Source of the DNA: an uncultured Chlorobiaceae bacterium
GTDB lineage: Bacteria; Bacteroidota; Chlorobiia; Chlorobiales; Chlorobiaceae
Direction: 5' to 3'
Length of the DNA: 51,769 nt
Assembly: GCA_903822595.1 (NCBI GenBank)
Contig: CAIJPS010000065.1
Span: 1 to 51,769 of the forward strand
Part shown: piece after piece, positions 1-9,469 of the stretch
How the letters are laid out: each line of letters opens with the position of its first letter
Position numbering within the stretch: position 1 is the first letter of the stretch
Notes under the pieces: generated by a model
What the model saw: the letters and a program-made list of their open reading frames with translations, nothing else
What the model was told of the DNA's origin: nothing
The model's database searches: none
Position numbers and translations under genes: made by a program

Positions 1-2
1 AG

Positions 3-581
3 AAACGCGAGGCTGTATCCTGCACGATTATCCAGGCAGGTCCATGCTTTGTAACACAGGTTAAGCGTGTTGATACAGACGGTTACGATGCTTATCAGAT
101 TGGTATCGGAGAAAGGAAGGAAAAGAATGTCAGCAAGCCACTGCAGGGGCATTATAAAAAGGCTGGAGTAACCCCGGGTTTTAAGCTGGCTGAGTTTGAC
201 TTTACAGAACTTAATCAGGAACTGGAACTGGGTAGTGCTGTCAGTGTTGAGTCGTTCAAAGAGGGCGAAAAGATAAATGTTCTCGGTGTTTCGAAAGGAA
301 AAGGTTTCGCTGGTGTTATGAAACGACATAATTTCAGTGGCAGTCAGAGAACACATGGTCAGTCGGACAGGCAGAGAGCGCCAGGGTCTATTGGTGCCTC
401 ATCCGATCCGTCAAGGGTTTTCAAGGGTACCAGAATGGCTGGACGCATGGGATCAGATAATATTACCGTCAGGAATCTTGAAATCTTCAAGATTATGCCG
501 GAGTCGAATCTTATTGTGATAAAGGGATCTGTGCCTGGACCAAAGAATTCCTATGTCAAGATTGTTTCTACAAAAAAGTAA
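3..581 (+). CDS. rplC: 50S ribosomal protein L3, 3' part
   Basis: The reading frame is open from base 3 and the start lies left of the window; about 192 residues remain. L3 is an early-assembly 23S rRNA-binding protein near the peptidyl transferase centre. The visible C-terminal half carries the L3 signature: [12 protein letters not shown], then RAPGSIG and [13 protein letters not shown], which together form the long loop reaching into the ribosome core. It is followed after 7 bases by rplD, as in the S10 operon. The call is safe; only the N-terminus is unseen. Confidence 0.96.
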   Translation, partial: KREAVSCTIIQAGPCFVTQVKRVDTDGYDAYQIGIGERKEKNVSKPLQGHYKKAGVTPGFKLAEFDFTELNQELELGSAVSVESFKEGEKINVLGVSKGKGFAGVMKRHNFSGSQRTHGQSDRQRAPGSIGASSDPSRVFKGTRMAGRMGSDNITVRNLEIFKIMPESNLIVIKGSVPGPKNSYVKIVSTKK

Positions 582-588
582 ATGCTGA

Positions 589-1227
589 ATGCACGAAGCT
601 ATGGAACTTAAAGTCTTAAATACCGGCGGTACTGAAACCGGGGAAGTGGTAACGCTCCGTGACGATATATTCGGCGCAGAAATATCAGAACATGCGATGT
701 ACCTCGACGTCAAGTCGATTCTCGCAAACAGAAGGCAGGGGACGCACAAGTCTAAAACACGGGGCGAAGTAAGAGGTGGCGGCAGAAAACCCCTTCGTCA
801 GAAAGGTACCGGTAATGCTCGTCAGGGTTCAAGCCGTTCTCCGCTCAATAGCGGCGGCGGTACGATATTCGGGCCTGTTCCCCATTCATACGATCAGAAA
901 GTCAACAAGAAGGTAAAGCTTCTTGCAAGACGCTCTGCTCTGAGCTCCAAGGCAAAGGCTGGCCAAATTGTTGTCATAGAGGATTTTGTCTTTGAGAACA
1001 TCAAGACGAAACCTTTTGCCCAAATTCTGAAAAATCTTGGTCTTGCTCAGAAAAAAACGCTTATGTTGACGCCTGAGTATGATCTGATCATTGCAAGATC
1101 CGGAAAGAATATCGCGGCACTGAATGTCATGACAGCCGATAAGGCTTCGACCTATGATATTCTTCATAGCCACACGGTACTCGTTCAGAAGACCGCGCTG
1201 AAAAAAATAGAAGATACGTTAGGGTAA
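589..1227 (+). CDS. rplD: 50S ribosomal protein L4
   Basis: L4 binds 23S rRNA and lines the nascent-peptide exit tunnel. The tunnel loop is visible around residues 62-90 ([19 protein letters not shown]), followed by the GGGTIFGP segment. Length is 212 aa from the ATG at 589; a second in-frame ATG at 601 (MELKVLN) would give 208 aa and fits the family length equally well. Neither start has a strong Shine-Dalgarno sequence. It lies between rplC and rplW in the S10 operon. Confidence 0.95.
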   Translation: MHEAMELKVLNTGGTETGEVVTLRDDIFGAEISEHAMYLDVKSILANRRQGTHKSKTRGEVRGGGRKPLRQKGTGNARQGSSRSPLNSGGGTIFGPVPHSYDQKVNKKVKLLARRSALSSKAKAGQIVVIEDFVFENIKTKPFAQILKNLGLAQKKTLMLTPEYDLIIARSGKNIAALNVMTADKASTYDILHSHTVLVQKTALKKIEDTLG

Positions 1228-1259
1228 TTTGCAGTTTTCCAGAAAAAGGAGTTAATGAG

Positions 1260-1571
1260 ATGATAAACCCGTTGTTGCGCCCCTTGTTGACAGAAAAAAG
1301 TACCGGGCTGACAGAGAAGAAAGGACAGTATGTCTTTGTCGTGAAACCTGATGCGGACAAGACTGATATCAAGAAAGCGGTAGAGAAGAAATTTGGTGTA
1401 GAGGTAAAATCGATTCGTACGATTAATTGCCTCGGCAAATCACGTGCCCAGAATACCCGCAAGGGACGGGTTACCGGAAAGAAAAGTGACTGGAAAAAAG
1501 CGATTATCACTCTTGAAAAGGGTCAGTCAATAGACTATTACTCAAGTACACCCCAGAAGAGCGAAGGATAG
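1260..1571 (+). CDS. rplW: 50S ribosomal protein L23
   Basis: L23 sits at the tunnel exit, where trigger factor and SRP dock. The 103-aa product begins [15 protein letters not shown], which matches the usual LxxPxxTEKS start, and has the internal [14 protein letters not shown] segment typical of bacterial L23. A good ribosome-binding site (AAAGGAG) precedes the ATG by about 9 bases. It is followed by rplB after a short gap. Confidence 0.95.
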   Translation: MINPLLRPLLTEKSTGLTEKKGQYVFVVKPDADKTDIKKAVEKKFGVEVKSIRTINCLGKSRAQNTRKGRVTGKKSDWKKAIITLEKGQSIDYYSSTPQKSEG

Positions 1572-1602
1572 AACTCATAAAAAGGATAGATCATACATTC
1601 AA

Positions 1603-2442
1603 ATGGCTATAAGGAAGTTAGCGCCGGTAACGCCAGGGTCAAGGTTCATGTCGTACCCTGCATTCGATGAAATCACAAAAAGCACGCCTGAAAAAAGCCT
1701 GCTTGTGCCCTTAAAGAAGTCAGGTGGCCGCAACGCTGCTGGACGCAAGACTTCAAGGCATAGAGGTGGTGGACACAAAAGGCATTACAGGATTATCGAT
1801 TTCAAGCGCAACAAGGATGGCATTTCTGCAACAGTTGCTGCAATTGAGTATGATCCGAACCGTTCATCAAGAATTGCATTATTGCATTACAATGACGGAG
1901 AAAAACGTTATATTCTTGCCCCGAAAGGTTTGAATGTCGGCGACAAGGTGGAAAGCGGAGAAAAGGTCGAAATCAAGACCGGTAATACGATGCCTCTGAA
2001 GAATATTCCGCTTGGCACTGATATTCATAATGTGGAGATGAAAGCAGGCAAGGGTGGACAGATTGTAAGGTCAGCGGGTGGATTTGCTGTACTTGCAGCT
2101 CGCGAGGGAGATTATGTTACGTTGAAACTTCCTTCCGGTGAGATTCGCAAGCTCAGGGTAGAGTGTCGTGCAACAATCGGTGTGGTAGGCAATACAGATC
2201 ATGAAAATGTTGTTCTCGGAAAAGCTGGAAGAAGTCGCTGGCTTGGTATCCGTCCCCAGACAAGAGGCATGGCGATGAACCCTGTCGATCACCCGATGGG
2301 TGGTGGTGAAGGTAAGTCGAAATCAGGCGGCGGAAGAAAACATCCTATGTCACCATGGGGTCAGCTTGCCAAGGGTTTGAAGACGAGGAACAAGAAAAAG
2401 GCTTCACAGAAATTGATTGTACGCGGCAGAAACGCCAAATAA
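1603..2442 (+). CDS. rplB: 50S ribosomal protein L2
   Basis: L2 is a primary 23S rRNA-binding protein needed for subunit association and the peptidyl transferase centre. The 279-aa product has the family core: [19 protein letters not shown] near residue 40, the central beta-barrel, and the C-terminal [15 protein letters not shown] segment containing the conserved histidine. Length is normal (about 275). Its place between rplW and rpsS is canonical. Confidence 0.97.
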   Translation: MAIRKLAPVTPGSRFMSYPAFDEITKSTPEKSLLVPLKKSGGRNAAGRKTSRHRGGGHKRHYRIIDFKRNKDGISATVAAIEYDPNRSSRIALLHYNDGEKRYILAPKGLNVGDKVESGEKVEIKTGNTMPLKNIPLGTDIHNVEMKAGKGGQIVRSAGGFAVLAAREGDYVTLKLPSGEIRKLRVECRATIGVVGNTDHENVVLGKAGRSRWLGIRPQTRGMAMNPVDHPMGGGEGKSKSGGGRKHPMSPWGQLAKGLKTRNKKKASQKLIVRGRNAK

Positions 2443-2475
2443 CTATAGCGGTTAACAACAACAAGCAGAGAAATT

Positions 2476-2775
2476 ATGCCAAGATCACTTAAAAAGGGAC
2501 CGTTCATTGATATAAAACTGGAAAAGCGGATCCTTGATATGAATAGCAAGGGAGAAAAAAAGGTTATCAAGACCTGGTCCAGAAGTTCAATGATTTCACC
2601 TGATTTTGTCGGTCACACAGTTGCGGTGCATAATGGCAAGAGCCATGTTCCGGTCTATGTTGGTGATAATATGGTAGGTCACAAGCTTGGAGAGTTTGCC
2701 CCGACAAGATCATTTCGCGGCCATGCTGGTGGTGGAAAGGCTGAAAAAGGCGGATCAGCGCCAAGAAAAAAATAA
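2476..2775 (+). CDS. rpsS: 30S ribosomal protein S19
   Basis: S19 binds the head of 16S rRNA with S13. The 99-aa protein opens [12 protein letters not shown], the S19 signature, and contains the family segment [20 protein letters not shown]. It has a glycine/lysine-rich C-terminal tail. The start is fixed by the conserved N-terminus. Order rplB-rpsS-rplV is canonical. Confidence 0.97.
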   Translation: MPRSLKKGPFIDIKLEKRILDMNSKGEKKVIKTWSRSSMISPDFVGHTVAVHNGKSHVPVYVGDNMVGHKLGEFAPTRSFRGHAGGGKAEKGGSAPRKK

Positions 2776-2805
2776 ATTGAATAACGCGAAAGGTTAAAGA
2801 CAATA

Positions 2806-3165
2806 ATGGAAGCTAAAGCAATTTTACGGGATACGCCAACATCGCCAAGAAAGATGCGTCTTGTCGCAGGTCTCGTTCGTGGAAAGCAGGTTGATCTGGC
2901 CAAGGCTATTCTGCTGAACTCAACAAAGGCCGCTTCTCGAAATGTTATGATGACGCTCAAGTCAGCCGTAGCAAATTACGCTCAGCGTAATCCTGATGAA
3001 CGGGTCAGTGACCAGGAGCTTTTTGTCAAAACTATTTTTGTTGATGAAGGCATGACGCTGAAGAGAACGCTTCCGGCTCCTATGGGTCGGGCATTCAGAA
3101 TTCGTAAAAGATCGAATCATCTTACGATAGTCATTGATAAGGTTAAAAATCCAGTAACTAAATAA
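2806..3165 (+). CDS. rplV: 50S ribosomal protein L22
   Basis: L22 lines the exit tunnel with its long beta-hairpin and contacts all 23S domains. The 119-aa product starts [20 protein letters not shown], the usual L22 opening, and ends with the hairpin segment [20 protein letters not shown]. Length and position before rpsC are normal. Confidence 0.96.
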   Translation: MEAKAILRDTPTSPRKMRLVAGLVRGKQVDLAKAILLNSTKAASRNVMMTLKSAVANYAQRNPDERVSDQELFVKTIFVDEGMTLKRTLPAPMGRAFRIRKRSNHLTIVIDKVKNPVTK

Positions 3166-3181
3166 TAACAAGGAGAGAGCA

Positions 3182-3937
3182 TTGGGTCAGAAAGTTAATC
3201 CTACTGGATTTAGGCTGGGAATTATCAGAGACTGGGCTTCACGCTGGTACGATGACAGTCCTGTTATTTCGGAGAAAATAAAGCAGGACCATGTTATTCG
3301 CACTTACGTTCTTGCAAGGCTGAAGAAGGAGAGAGCCGGGATTGCGCGCATTATCATTGAGAGAACGACGAAGCATGTCAAGATCAATATCTATGCAGCC
3401 CGTCCGGGTGCAGTGGTAGGAAGAAAAGGCGAAGAGATCAACAACCTGTCACAGGAATTGAGTCGTATCACCGGTAAAGAGGTGAAAATTGATGTTGTTG
3501 AGGTGGTCAAGCCGGAAATTGAAGCACAGTTGATTGGTGATAATATTGCCTATCAGCTTGAAAATCGCGTTTCATTCAGAAGAGCTATGAAACAGGCTAT
3601 CCAGCAGGCCATGCGCTCTGGAGCTGAAGGTGTCAGAATCAGATGTGGTGGTCGTCTCGGTGGGGCTGAAATTGCCCGCTCAGAGCAGTACAAGGAAGGC
3701 AAGATTCCGCTTCATACCATTCGTGCCAATGTCGATTATGCAAGTGTCACTGCTCATACCATAGCCGGTACTATCGGCATCAAGGTATGGGTTTACAAAG
3801 GCGAAGTACTTGTGCAGCGTATTGACGCCATTGAAGAAGAAGAGATGAAGAGAATGAAGGACAGACGCAGTGATGCAGGCGCAAGAAATCGTGACAGTCG
3901 CACCAACAAGCGCCGTAATCGTACCAAGCGCTCATAA
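3182..3937 (+). CDS. rpsC: 30S ribosomal protein S3
   Basis: S3 forms part of the mRNA entry channel. The product is 251 aa and begins [14 protein letters not shown] from a TTG start codon at 3182, preceded by AGGAGAG; no ATG is available at the conserved N-terminus, so the TTG start is well supported. A type II KH domain with the GRKG loop ([11 protein letters not shown]) is visible near residue 80, followed by the S3 C-terminal domain ([15 protein letters not shown]). The tail after residue 220 is Arg/Lys-rich. Confidence 0.96.
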   Translation: MGQKVNPTGFRLGIIRDWASRWYDDSPVISEKIKQDHVIRTYVLARLKKERAGIARIIIERTTKHVKINIYAARPGAVVGRKGEEINNLSQELSRITGKEVKIDVVEVVKPEIEAQLIGDNIAYQLENRVSFRRAMKQAIQQAMRSGAEGVRIRCGGRLGGAEIARSEQYKEGKIPLHTIRANVDYASVTAHTIAGTIGIKVWVYKGEVLVQRIDAIEEEEMKRMKDRRSDAGARNRDSRTNKRRNRTKRS

Positions 3938-3980
3938 TATCAAGTACCATACAATCAGAAAATAGAATGGAGTTGCCTGT

Positions 3981-4400
3981 ATGTTAATGCCAAAGAGAGT
4001 TAAGTATAGAAAGACAATGAGGGGCCGGATGAAAGGCAATTCCGGACGTGGTACAGATGTATCTTTCGGTTCTTTCGGTCTGAAAGCAATTGAGTCTGCA
4101 TGGATTACCAGCCGTCAGATTGAGGCTGCGCGTGTTGCAATGACGAGATTTATGAAAAGGGATGGTAAAATCTGGATAAGAATATTCCCGGATAAGCCGG
4201 TAACAAAAAAACCTGCAGAAACCCGAATGGGATCTGGTAAAGGTTCTCCGGAGTTTTGGGTTGCAGTTGTAAAGCCAGGAAGAATCATGTTCGAGGCTGA
4301 TGGAGTGCCGAAAGAGGTCGCCACAGAGGCTTTCAGGCTTGCAGCAAAAAAGCTGCCTATCAAGACCAGATTCATTGTCCGTCCTGATTACGAAGGTTAA
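3981..4400 (+). CDS. rplP: 50S ribosomal protein L16
   Basis: L16 organises the A-site region of the large subunit. The 139-aa product starts [11 protein letters not shown], the family opening, and has the conserved [19 protein letters not shown] segment near residue 80. Length is normal. It is followed by rpmC as in most bacteria. Confidence 0.96.
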   Translation: MLMPKRVKYRKTMRGRMKGNSGRGTDVSFGSFGLKAIESAWITSRQIEAARVAMTRFMKRDGKIWIRIFPDKPVTKKPAETRMGSGKGSPEFWVAVVKPGRIMFEADGVPKEVATEAFRLAAKKLPIKTRFIVRPDYEG

Positions 4401-4434
4401 ACGAGCAACTAATTCGACACAAGGGTTACTTATT

Positions 4435-4641
4435 ATGAAAAAGTATGAAATAGCGGCATTGAATAAACAGGAACTGATCGACAGGCTCCAGGAGCTTGAA
4501 AACAGACTTGCCGATATCAATTTTTTTAAGGTTATTGAGCAGCCGCAGAATCCTATGGTATTCCGCAATTCGAAGCGGGATATTGCGCGCATGAAACACC
4601 GGCTCCATCAACTTGCGGCTGCTGAAACGGCTCAGGTTTGA
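4435..4641 (+). CDS. rpmC: 50S ribosomal protein L29
   Basis: L29 is a small two-helix protein at the tunnel exit next to L23. I place the start at the ATG at 4435 ([14 protein letters not shown]), giving 68 aa, because this matches the family length and opening; the open frame extends further upstream but only over the end of rplP. The second helix carries [15 protein letters not shown], equivalent to the conserved R-(K/R)-x-IARxxT/L motif. Confidence 0.93.
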   Translation: MKKYEIAALNKQELIDRLQELENRLADINFFKVIEQPQNPMVFRNSKRDIARMKHRLHQLAAAETAQV

Positions 4642-4688
4642 CGGAAAGGCAAACAAAAAAACTGTTTACTTACATGGAAGAAAATAAA

Positions 4689-4973
4689 ATGGGCAGTGTA
4701 GCAATGGAACAGAGTGCTCCAGTAAGAGGAAGAAAAAAAAGCTGGTTAGGAAAGGTTGTCAGTGACAAGATGGATAAGTCGTGTGTTGTTGCTGTCGAGC
4801 GTAGCGTACAGCATCCGGTTTACAAGAAATATTTCAAGAAAACAACGAAGCTGACTGCTCATGATGAAAAGAATGAAGCTGGTATCGGTGATCTTGTCAA
4901 AGTAGTTGAGTGCCGTCCGTTGAGCAAGAGGAAAAGCTGTCGTTTGGTCGAAATTATAGAAAAAGCCAGGTAA
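4689..4973 (+). CDS. rpsQ: 30S ribosomal protein S17
   Basis: S17 is an early 16S rRNA-binding OB-fold protein. The core from residue 12 onward ([19 protein letters not shown]) and [14 protein letters not shown] are clear S17 features. The start is uncertain: the frame is open from 4638, with ATGs at 4674, 4689 and 4704. I chose 4689 (94 aa) because GGAAG lies about 9 bases upstream and the length best fits the family. The first dozen residues are not conserved. Confidence 0.9.
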   Translation: MGSVAMEQSAPVRGRKKSWLGKVVSDKMDKSCVVAVERSVQHPVYKKYFKKTTKLTAHDEKNEAGIGDLVKVVECRPLSKRKSCRLVEIIEKAR

Positions 4974-5011
4974 GAGAGCATTTTTATACATTTATTAAAG
5001 TTTGAAACAGG

Positions 5012-5380
5012 ATGATCCAGAAAGAAACAAATCTGGTTGTTGCCGATAACAGTGGAGCCAAAAAGGTTCGTTGTATTCATGTTTTCGGTGGAACCGGGAG
5101 GCGTTATGCCTCATTGGGTGATCAGATTATTGTAACGGTCAAGGCTGCTGTTCCTGGCGGTATCGTAAAAAAGAAGGATGTTTGCAGGGCTGTTGTTGTG
5201 CGCTGTGTCAAGGAGTCCCGTAGAAAAGATGGTTCTTATATCCGCTTTGACGAGAATGCTGTTGTTCTTCTTAATGCACAGGGCGAACCAAGAGGAACCC
5301 GTATTTTTGGGCCGGTGGCAAGAGAGCTTCGTGACAGAAAATTTATGAAGATTGTTTCGTTGGCTCCCGAAGTATTGTAA
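5012..5380 (+). CDS. rplN: 50S ribosomal protein L14
   Basis: L14 contacts the 30S subunit and RsfS. The 122-aa protein begins [19 protein letters not shown] and has the family segments [25 protein letters not shown] and [12 protein letters not shown]. Length is exactly that of the family. A tRNA gene follows only 10 bases after the stop codon, which is unusual for this operon. Confidence 0.97.
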   Translation: MIQKETNLVVADNSGAKKVRCIHVFGGTGRRYASLGDQIIVTVKAAVPGGIVKKKDVCRAVVVRCVKESRRKDGSYIRFDENAVVLLNAQGEPRGTRIFGPVARELRDRKFMKIVSLAPEVL

Positions 5381-5390
5381 GGTGCCTTAG

Positions 5391-5463
5391 GCGGGAGTAA
5401 CTCAGTTGGTAGAGTCACAGCCTTCCAAGCTGTTGGTCGCGAGTTCGAATCTCGTCTCCCGCT
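5391..5463 (+). tRNA. tRNA-Gly (anticodon TCC)
   Basis: A complete cloverleaf can be drawn by eye. The acceptor stem is GCGGGAG/CTCCCGC; the D arm is ACTC-AGTTGGTA-GAGT; the anticodon stem is ACAGC/GCTGT around loop CTTCCAA, giving anticodon TCC (Gly); the T arm is GCGAG-TTCGAAT-CTCGT with one G-T pair. CCA is not encoded (discriminator T, then CAG). It lies between rplN and rplX on the operon strand, so it is probably cut from the ribosomal-protein transcript. Confidence 0.96.
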
Positions 5464-5497
5464 CAGAATTTTATGAATAATATCATATCAGTAAAAA

Positions 5498-5740
5498 ATG
5501 AAAACAGGGATTAAAAAGGTTAAGTTGCACGTTAAGAAAAACGACTCAGTCGTTGTGATAAGCGGCAATGATAAAGGCAAGGCTGGAAAGATTCTGAAAG
5601 TATTTCCGATAAAGGGTCGTGTTATTGTTGAAGGAGTCAATATCCGCAAACGCCATATGCGTCCGACTCAGGGTCAGACACAAGGATCGATCATTGAGAG
5701 GGAGTTCCCGATACATTCATCCAACGTGAAGAAAAGTTAA
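5498..5740 (+). CDS. rplX: 50S ribosomal protein L24
   Basis: L24 initiates 50S assembly at the 5' end of 23S rRNA. The 80-aa product has the KOW motif ([16 protein letters not shown]) near residue 20, followed by [13 protein letters not shown]. It is slightly shorter than many L24 proteins (about 100 aa) and ends right after [13 protein letters not shown]. It is the first gene after the embedded tRNA. Confidence 0.95.
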   Translation: MKTGIKKVKLHVKKNDSVVVISGNDKGKAGKILKVFPIKGRVIVEGVNIRKRHMRPTQGQTQGSIIEREFPIHSSNVKKS

Positions 5741-5799
5741 GTGTTTCCACTAAAGGTCCGGATGACAAAGACCATTCGGGTAAACAGATAAAGAATAAG

Positions 5800-6387
5800 A
5801 TGGACAAGAATAAAGAGATGACACCGACCGCCCCTTCATTGGCAAGACTTGAAACATTTTTCAAAGAAAAAGTAACACCCAATCTTATCGAGCGTTTTGG
5901 GTACAAGAATGTAATGCTGGTACCGAGACTTGAAAAAATATCAATCAATATCGGTGTTGGAGCTGCTGCGGCAGAACCAAAACTTCTTGAAATTGCCCTT
6001 CAGGAGCTTGCCCAGATTACAGGCCAGAAGCCACAGATCCGTAAGTCCAAAAAAGCGATTTCGAACTTTAAATTACGTGAAGGTCAGGCTATAGGCTGCC
6101 GCGTAACGCTTCGTCGCAAAGCCATGTATGAGTTTTTTGACCGTTTTGTAAGTCTTGCCGTTCCAAGGATACGTGATTTCCGCGGGCTAAGCGATACCAG
6201 TTTTGACGGACGTGGAAACTACACCGTGGGAGTCAGGGAGCAAATTATATTTCCGGAAATCGATATTGATAAAGTACCGAGAATATCCGGAATGGATATC
6301 AGTTTTGTAACATCCGCTCCTACAGACGAAGAGGCGTATGTACTGCTCTCGGAACTTGGAATGCCATTCAAAAAGAAGAACAACTAA
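5800..6387 (+). CDS. rplE: 50S ribosomal protein L5
   Basis: L5 binds 5S rRNA and contacts the P-site tRNA. The 195-aa product has the family blocks [38 protein letters not shown] and [20 protein letters not shown] at 5800 gives a N-terminal extension of about 12 residues over the usual start; ATG at 5818 is an alternative. It is followed by rpsN. Confidence 0.96.
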   Translation: MDKNKEMTPTAPSLARLETFFKEKVTPNLIERFGYKNVMLVPRLEKISINIGVGAAAAEPKLLEIALQELAQITGQKPQIRKSKKAISNFKLREGQAIGCRVTLRRKAMYEFFDRFVSLAVPRIRDFRGLSDTSFDGRGNYTVGVREQIIFPEIDIDKVPRISGMDISFVTSAPTDEEAYVLLSELGMPFKKKNN

Positions 6388-6403
6388 ATAATTCAAAAAA
6401 CAG

Positions 6404-6673
6404 ATGGCCAAGAAAAGCGTTATAGCAAGGAACGAGAAGAGAATCAAGCTTGTAGCGAAATATGCAGTTCTCCGTGCTGAGTTGATTAAAGCCGGGGACT
6501 ATGAAGCACTTCGTAAACTGCCAAGAGACAGTTCTGCGACCAGGCTTCGCAATCGTTGCGTTCTGACAGGTCGTGGAAGGGGTGTTTATGCAAAGTATGG
6601 ATTATGCCGGCATATGTTCCGCAAGTTTGCTCTTGAAGGTAAGTTGCCTGGTGTTAAAAAAGCAAGCTGGTAA
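6404..6673 (+). CDS. rpsN: 30S ribosomal protein S14, zinc-free type
   Basis: S14 binds 16S rRNA in the 30S head. At 89 aa it is the longer form that lacks the CxxC zinc ribbon; only isolated cysteines are present. The C-terminal block [20 protein letters not shown] and final KKASW are diagnostic. The start [10 protein letters not shown] matches the family. Confidence 0.96.
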   Translation: MAKKSVIARNEKRIKLVAKYAVLRAELIKAGDYEALRKLPRDSSATRLRNRCVLTGRGRGVYAKYGLCRHMFRKFALEGKLPGVKKASW

Positions 6674-6736
6674 GCTCGCTTGATAAGAAATCAAAGGAAG
6701 GTATTTGTTCATTTTCGAAAGTAACCAACGTTCGCT

Positions 6737-7132
6737 ATGCCTGTAACGGATTCTATTGCAGATTATATCACCCGTATCAGAAATGCGGGAAGAGCAAAAA
6801 ATAAAACCACCGATATCCCGTATTCAAAGCTCAGGGAGAATCTCTCGCAATTGCTTGTAGAGAAAGGGTACATTAAAAACTTTACGGTCATTACCACCGA
6901 AAAATTTCCTTTTTTGCGGATTGATCTCAAGTATACTGCACACGGTGATCCTGCTATCAAGGAGATTACCAGAGTCAGCAAACCGGGTCGGCGTGTTTAT
7001 GACGGAAAGGATATTAAAAAATATCTTGGTGGTCTCGGGTTATACATTCTTTCATCATCGAATGGAGTTATAACCGATAAAGAGGCAAGGGCACAGGGCG
7101 TAGGTGGTGAAATCCTGTTCCGTATCTATTAA
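6737..7132 (+). CDS. rpsH: 30S ribosomal protein S8
   Basis: S8 binds the central domain of 16S rRNA and in many bacteria represses its own operon by binding a similar structure in the spc mRNA. The 131-aa product opens [17 protein letters not shown] and ends with [20 protein letters not shown], both typical. I did not identify a convincing S8 operator in the flanking RNA by eye. Confidence 0.97.
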   Translation: MPVTDSIADYITRIRNAGRAKNKTTDIPYSKLRENLSQLLVEKGYIKNFTVITTEKFPFLRIDLKYTAHGDPAIKEITRVSKPGRRVYDGKDIKKYLGGLGLYILSSSNGVITDKEARAQGVGGEILFRIY

Positions 7133-7160
7133 TTCATAAGCCAAAGAGCATTAGAATACC

Positions 7161-7700
7161 ATGTCAAGAATAGGAAAAATGCCCATATCCCTGAGCAATC
7201 AGGCGAAGATAGAGATCAATGAATCGAGTATCAGGGTATCCGGACCTAAAGGCACTCTTGAACAGAGGCTGACGGATCAGGTAACCATATCGGAAGAAAA
7301 CGGTATCGTTACGGTACAGAGAATCGACGAAAGCAAGAAGGCGAAGGCACAGCATGGTCTCTACCGTATGCTTATCAGCAATATGGTTGATGGTGTGACA
7401 AAAGGCTTTACAAAAAAACTTGAAATTGCCGGTGTAGGTTATCGCGCAGAGCTGAAAAATGATCTGCTTGCACTGACACTTGGCTATTCGCATATGATCT
7501 ATTTCAAGGCTCCTGACGAAATAAAGATTGAAGTGCCTGATCAGGTCACTGTTCTTGTAAGCGGTATTGACAAGGCTCTTGTTGGCCAGGTTGCCGCCAA
7601 GATCCGTTCATTCCGCAAACCGGAACCTTATCGTGGAAAGGGTATCAAGTATGCAGGTGAAGTCATTCGTCGCAAGGAAGGTAAGGCTGCAGGCAAATAA
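7161..7700 (+). CDS. rplF: 50S ribosomal protein L6
   Basis: L6 lies near the factor-binding site of the large subunit. The 179-aa product starts MSRIGKMPI, shows the duplicated L6 domain, and ends with the signature PEPYRGKGIKYAGEVIRRKE. Length and context are normal. Confidence 0.97.
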   Translation: MSRIGKMPISLSNQAKIEINESSIRVSGPKGTLEQRLTDQVTISEENGIVTVQRIDESKKAKAQHGLYRMLISNMVDGVTKGFTKKLEIAGVGYRAELKNDLLALTLGYSHMIYFKAPDEIKIEVPDQVTVLVSGIDKALVGQVAAKIRSFRKPEPYRGKGIKYAGEVIRRKEGKAAGK

Positions 7701-7757
7701 AGAGTGAACGAAGAGCTCAAGTAGTCAGGCAATAACATTATACAACGGTTCAAGAGA

Positions 7758-8117
7758 ATGAGTCAAATCGATAAAGCCTCCCGGAGGCAGAAAATCAAGG
7801 ACAGAAGCAGAGGCAACGTCCAGGGTACCCAGGCAAAGCCAAGACTTTGTGTTTACAGGAGCCTTTCGCAGATTTATGCACAGTTGATTGATGATGCGAA
7901 TGGTACAACCATATTGGCCGCATCAACACTTTCAAAAGATAATTCGGCTCTTCAGGGTACCAAGTCAGAACGCTGCCGCATCATTGGAAATCAGCTCGGT
8001 GAGAAAGCCCTTGCAGCGGGTATAACATGTGTGGTCTTTGACAGGAATGGATTTCGTTATCATGGAAGAGTCAAGGCATTGGCTGATGGTGCGAGAGAAG
8101 CAGGACTGATCTTTTAA
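7758..8117 (+). CDS. rplR: 50S ribosomal protein L18
   Basis: L18 binds 5S rRNA with L5 and L25. The 119-aa product has an Arg/Lys-rich N-terminus, then [19 protein letters not shown], and ends with [20 protein letters not shown], the standard L18 blocks. It sits between rplF and rpsE. Confidence 0.96.
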   Translation: MSQIDKASRRQKIKDRSRGNVQGTQAKPRLCVYRSLSQIYAQLIDDANGTTILAASTLSKDNSALQGTKSERCRIIGNQLGEKALAAGITCVVFDRNGFRYHGRVKALADGAREAGLIF

Positions 8118-8140
8118 AAACTTTTCAAAGAGATAGGTAA

Positions 8141-8659
8141 ATGGCGAAAACATCTGCTAAGAATATCAGGCCAGGTGAATTAAATCTGAAAGAGAAGCTG
8201 GTTCATATCAACAGGACTGCAAAAGTTGTCAAGGGCGGTAAACGCTTCGGATTCAACGCGATTGTTGTCGTTGGCGATAAGGAAGGCCATGTAGGATATG
8301 GACTTGGTAAGGCGAACGAAGTACAGGATGCTATTGCAAAAGGCATTGAGGACGGCAAGAAAAATGTTATCAAGGTTCCGATTGTAAAGGGAACCATCCC
8401 ACATCAGATTATTGCGAAGTTCGGTTCTGCGAAGGTCATGATGAAACCTGCAACGCCTGGTACTGGTCTTATTGCCGGTGGAGCTGTCAGGGCTGTACTT
8501 GAAATGGCAGGTATACATGACATCCTGACCAAATCGCTCGGATCATCCAATCCGCACAATGTGGTTAAGGCTGCTATCAAGGGACTTCAGAGCATCTCTG
8601 ATGCATACGATGTCGGTGAAAGACGGTCAAAGAGCCTGAAAGAGGTTTTTGAAAGCTAA
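8141..8659 (+). CDS. rpsE: 30S ribosomal protein S5
   Basis: S5 takes part in decoding fidelity and the mRNA entry site. The 172-aa product has the double-stranded RNA-binding-like N-domain ([19 protein letters not shown]) and the C-domain block [19 protein letters not shown] and [10 protein letters not shown]. Length and start are normal. Confidence 0.97.
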   Translation: MAKTSAKNIRPGELNLKEKLVHINRTAKVVKGGKRFGFNAIVVVGDKEGHVGYGLGKANEVQDAIAKGIEDGKKNVIKVPIVKGTIPHQIIAKFGSAKVMMKPATPGTGLIAGGAVRAVLEMAGIHDILTKSLGSSNPHNVVKAAIKGLQSISDAYDVGERRSKSLKEVFES

Positions 8660-8676
8660 AAATTACGAATGCGATC

Positions 8677-8862
8677 ATGAGTGAGAAAATATTGAGAATT
8701 ACCCAGGTGCGCAGCATTATCGGTGGCACAAAAAAGCAGAGAGCTACCATTCAGGCGCTTGGCCTCGGAAGGCCTAATTATCATGTTGACCGCCAGGATA
8801 ATCCCTGCACCAGAGGGCAAATCAGGGTTGTGCAACACCTTGTAAAGGTTGAAGAGATATAG
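8677..8862 (+). CDS. rpmD: 50S ribosomal protein L30
   Basis: This is the short bacterial form (61 aa). Visible features are LRITQVRSIIGGTKKQRATI and LGLGRPNYHV, followed by the GQIRVVQHLVKVEE end, all typical of L30. It lies between rpsE and rplO as expected. Confidence 0.95.
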   Translation: MSEKILRITQVRSIIGGTKKQRATIQALGLGRPNYHVDRQDNPCTRGQIRVVQHLVKVEEI

Positions 8863-8896
8863 GATTTTTACTAATAGCAAGTCGGGAATTGAAACC

Positions 8897-9451
8897 ATGG
8901 ATTTAAGTTCACTTCGTCCTGCAAAAGGCGCAGTAAAAAACAAAAAACGGGTTGGCCGCGGTCAAGGTTCGGGTAACGGAACGACGGCTGGCAAGGGAAA
9001 CAATGGTCAGCAGTCACGAAGCGGCTACAAGAGGCCTCTTATTGAAGGTGGACAGGTTCCGGTATACCGGAGACTGCCTAAATTCGGTTTTACTCCTCTT
9101 GATAAAAAGCCTGTAAATACTGTCAATCTTACACAGATTAACAAGTGGATAGAGGATGGTCTTGTAGAAAATGAGATTACCATTCTTGATCTGAAGTTGC
9201 TTCTCCACGCCAGTAATGCCGATTATTTTAAAATTCTCGGTAATGGTGAGCTAACGAGTGCAATTAAAATAAACGCTCATGCGTTCAGCAAAAGTGCTGA
9301 AGAAAAAATTACCGCAGCAGGCGGTACAGTAGTGAAGGCATTCCGTACGCTTGAAGAGGCATCCAAGGTCAGGGAACTTCCGTTTGAAGAGGCTCTACTG
9401 AAACCAAAGGCTAAGCTGGTAAAAAGAGCAAAAAAATCCACCAAGCCCTGA
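8897..9451 (+). CDS. rplO: 50S ribosomal protein L15
   Basis: L15 is a 23S rRNA-binding assembly protein. The ATG at 8897 (MDLSSLRPAKGAVKNKKRVG) gives 184 aa; the frame is open further upstream over rpmD but the family start is here. GRGQGSGNGTTAGKGNNGQQ and FEGGQ-like IEGGQVPVYRRLPKFGF are conserved blocks. The last 30 residues are a Lys-rich extension beyond the usual length of about 150. Confidence 0.95.
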   Translation: MDLSSLRPAKGAVKNKKRVGRGQGSGNGTTAGKGNNGQQSRSGYKRPLIEGGQVPVYRRLPKFGFTPLDKKPVNTVNLTQINKWIEDGLVENEITILDLKLLLHASNADYFKILGNGELTSAIKINAHAFSKSAEEKITAAGGTVVKAFRTLEEASKVRELPFEEALLKPKAKLVKRAKKSTKP

Positions 9452-9469
9452 ATCCGTTAAAAGGACGCC

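Noticed and set aside
453-749. Minus-strand open frames within the ribosomal block
   Set aside because: These and similar frames lie antisense to conserved ribosomal genes and have no family features.
5391-5463. tRNA as the integration site of the accessory region
   Set aside because: The accessory region begins more than 32 kb away next to ndk, and no repeated tRNA 3' end was found there.
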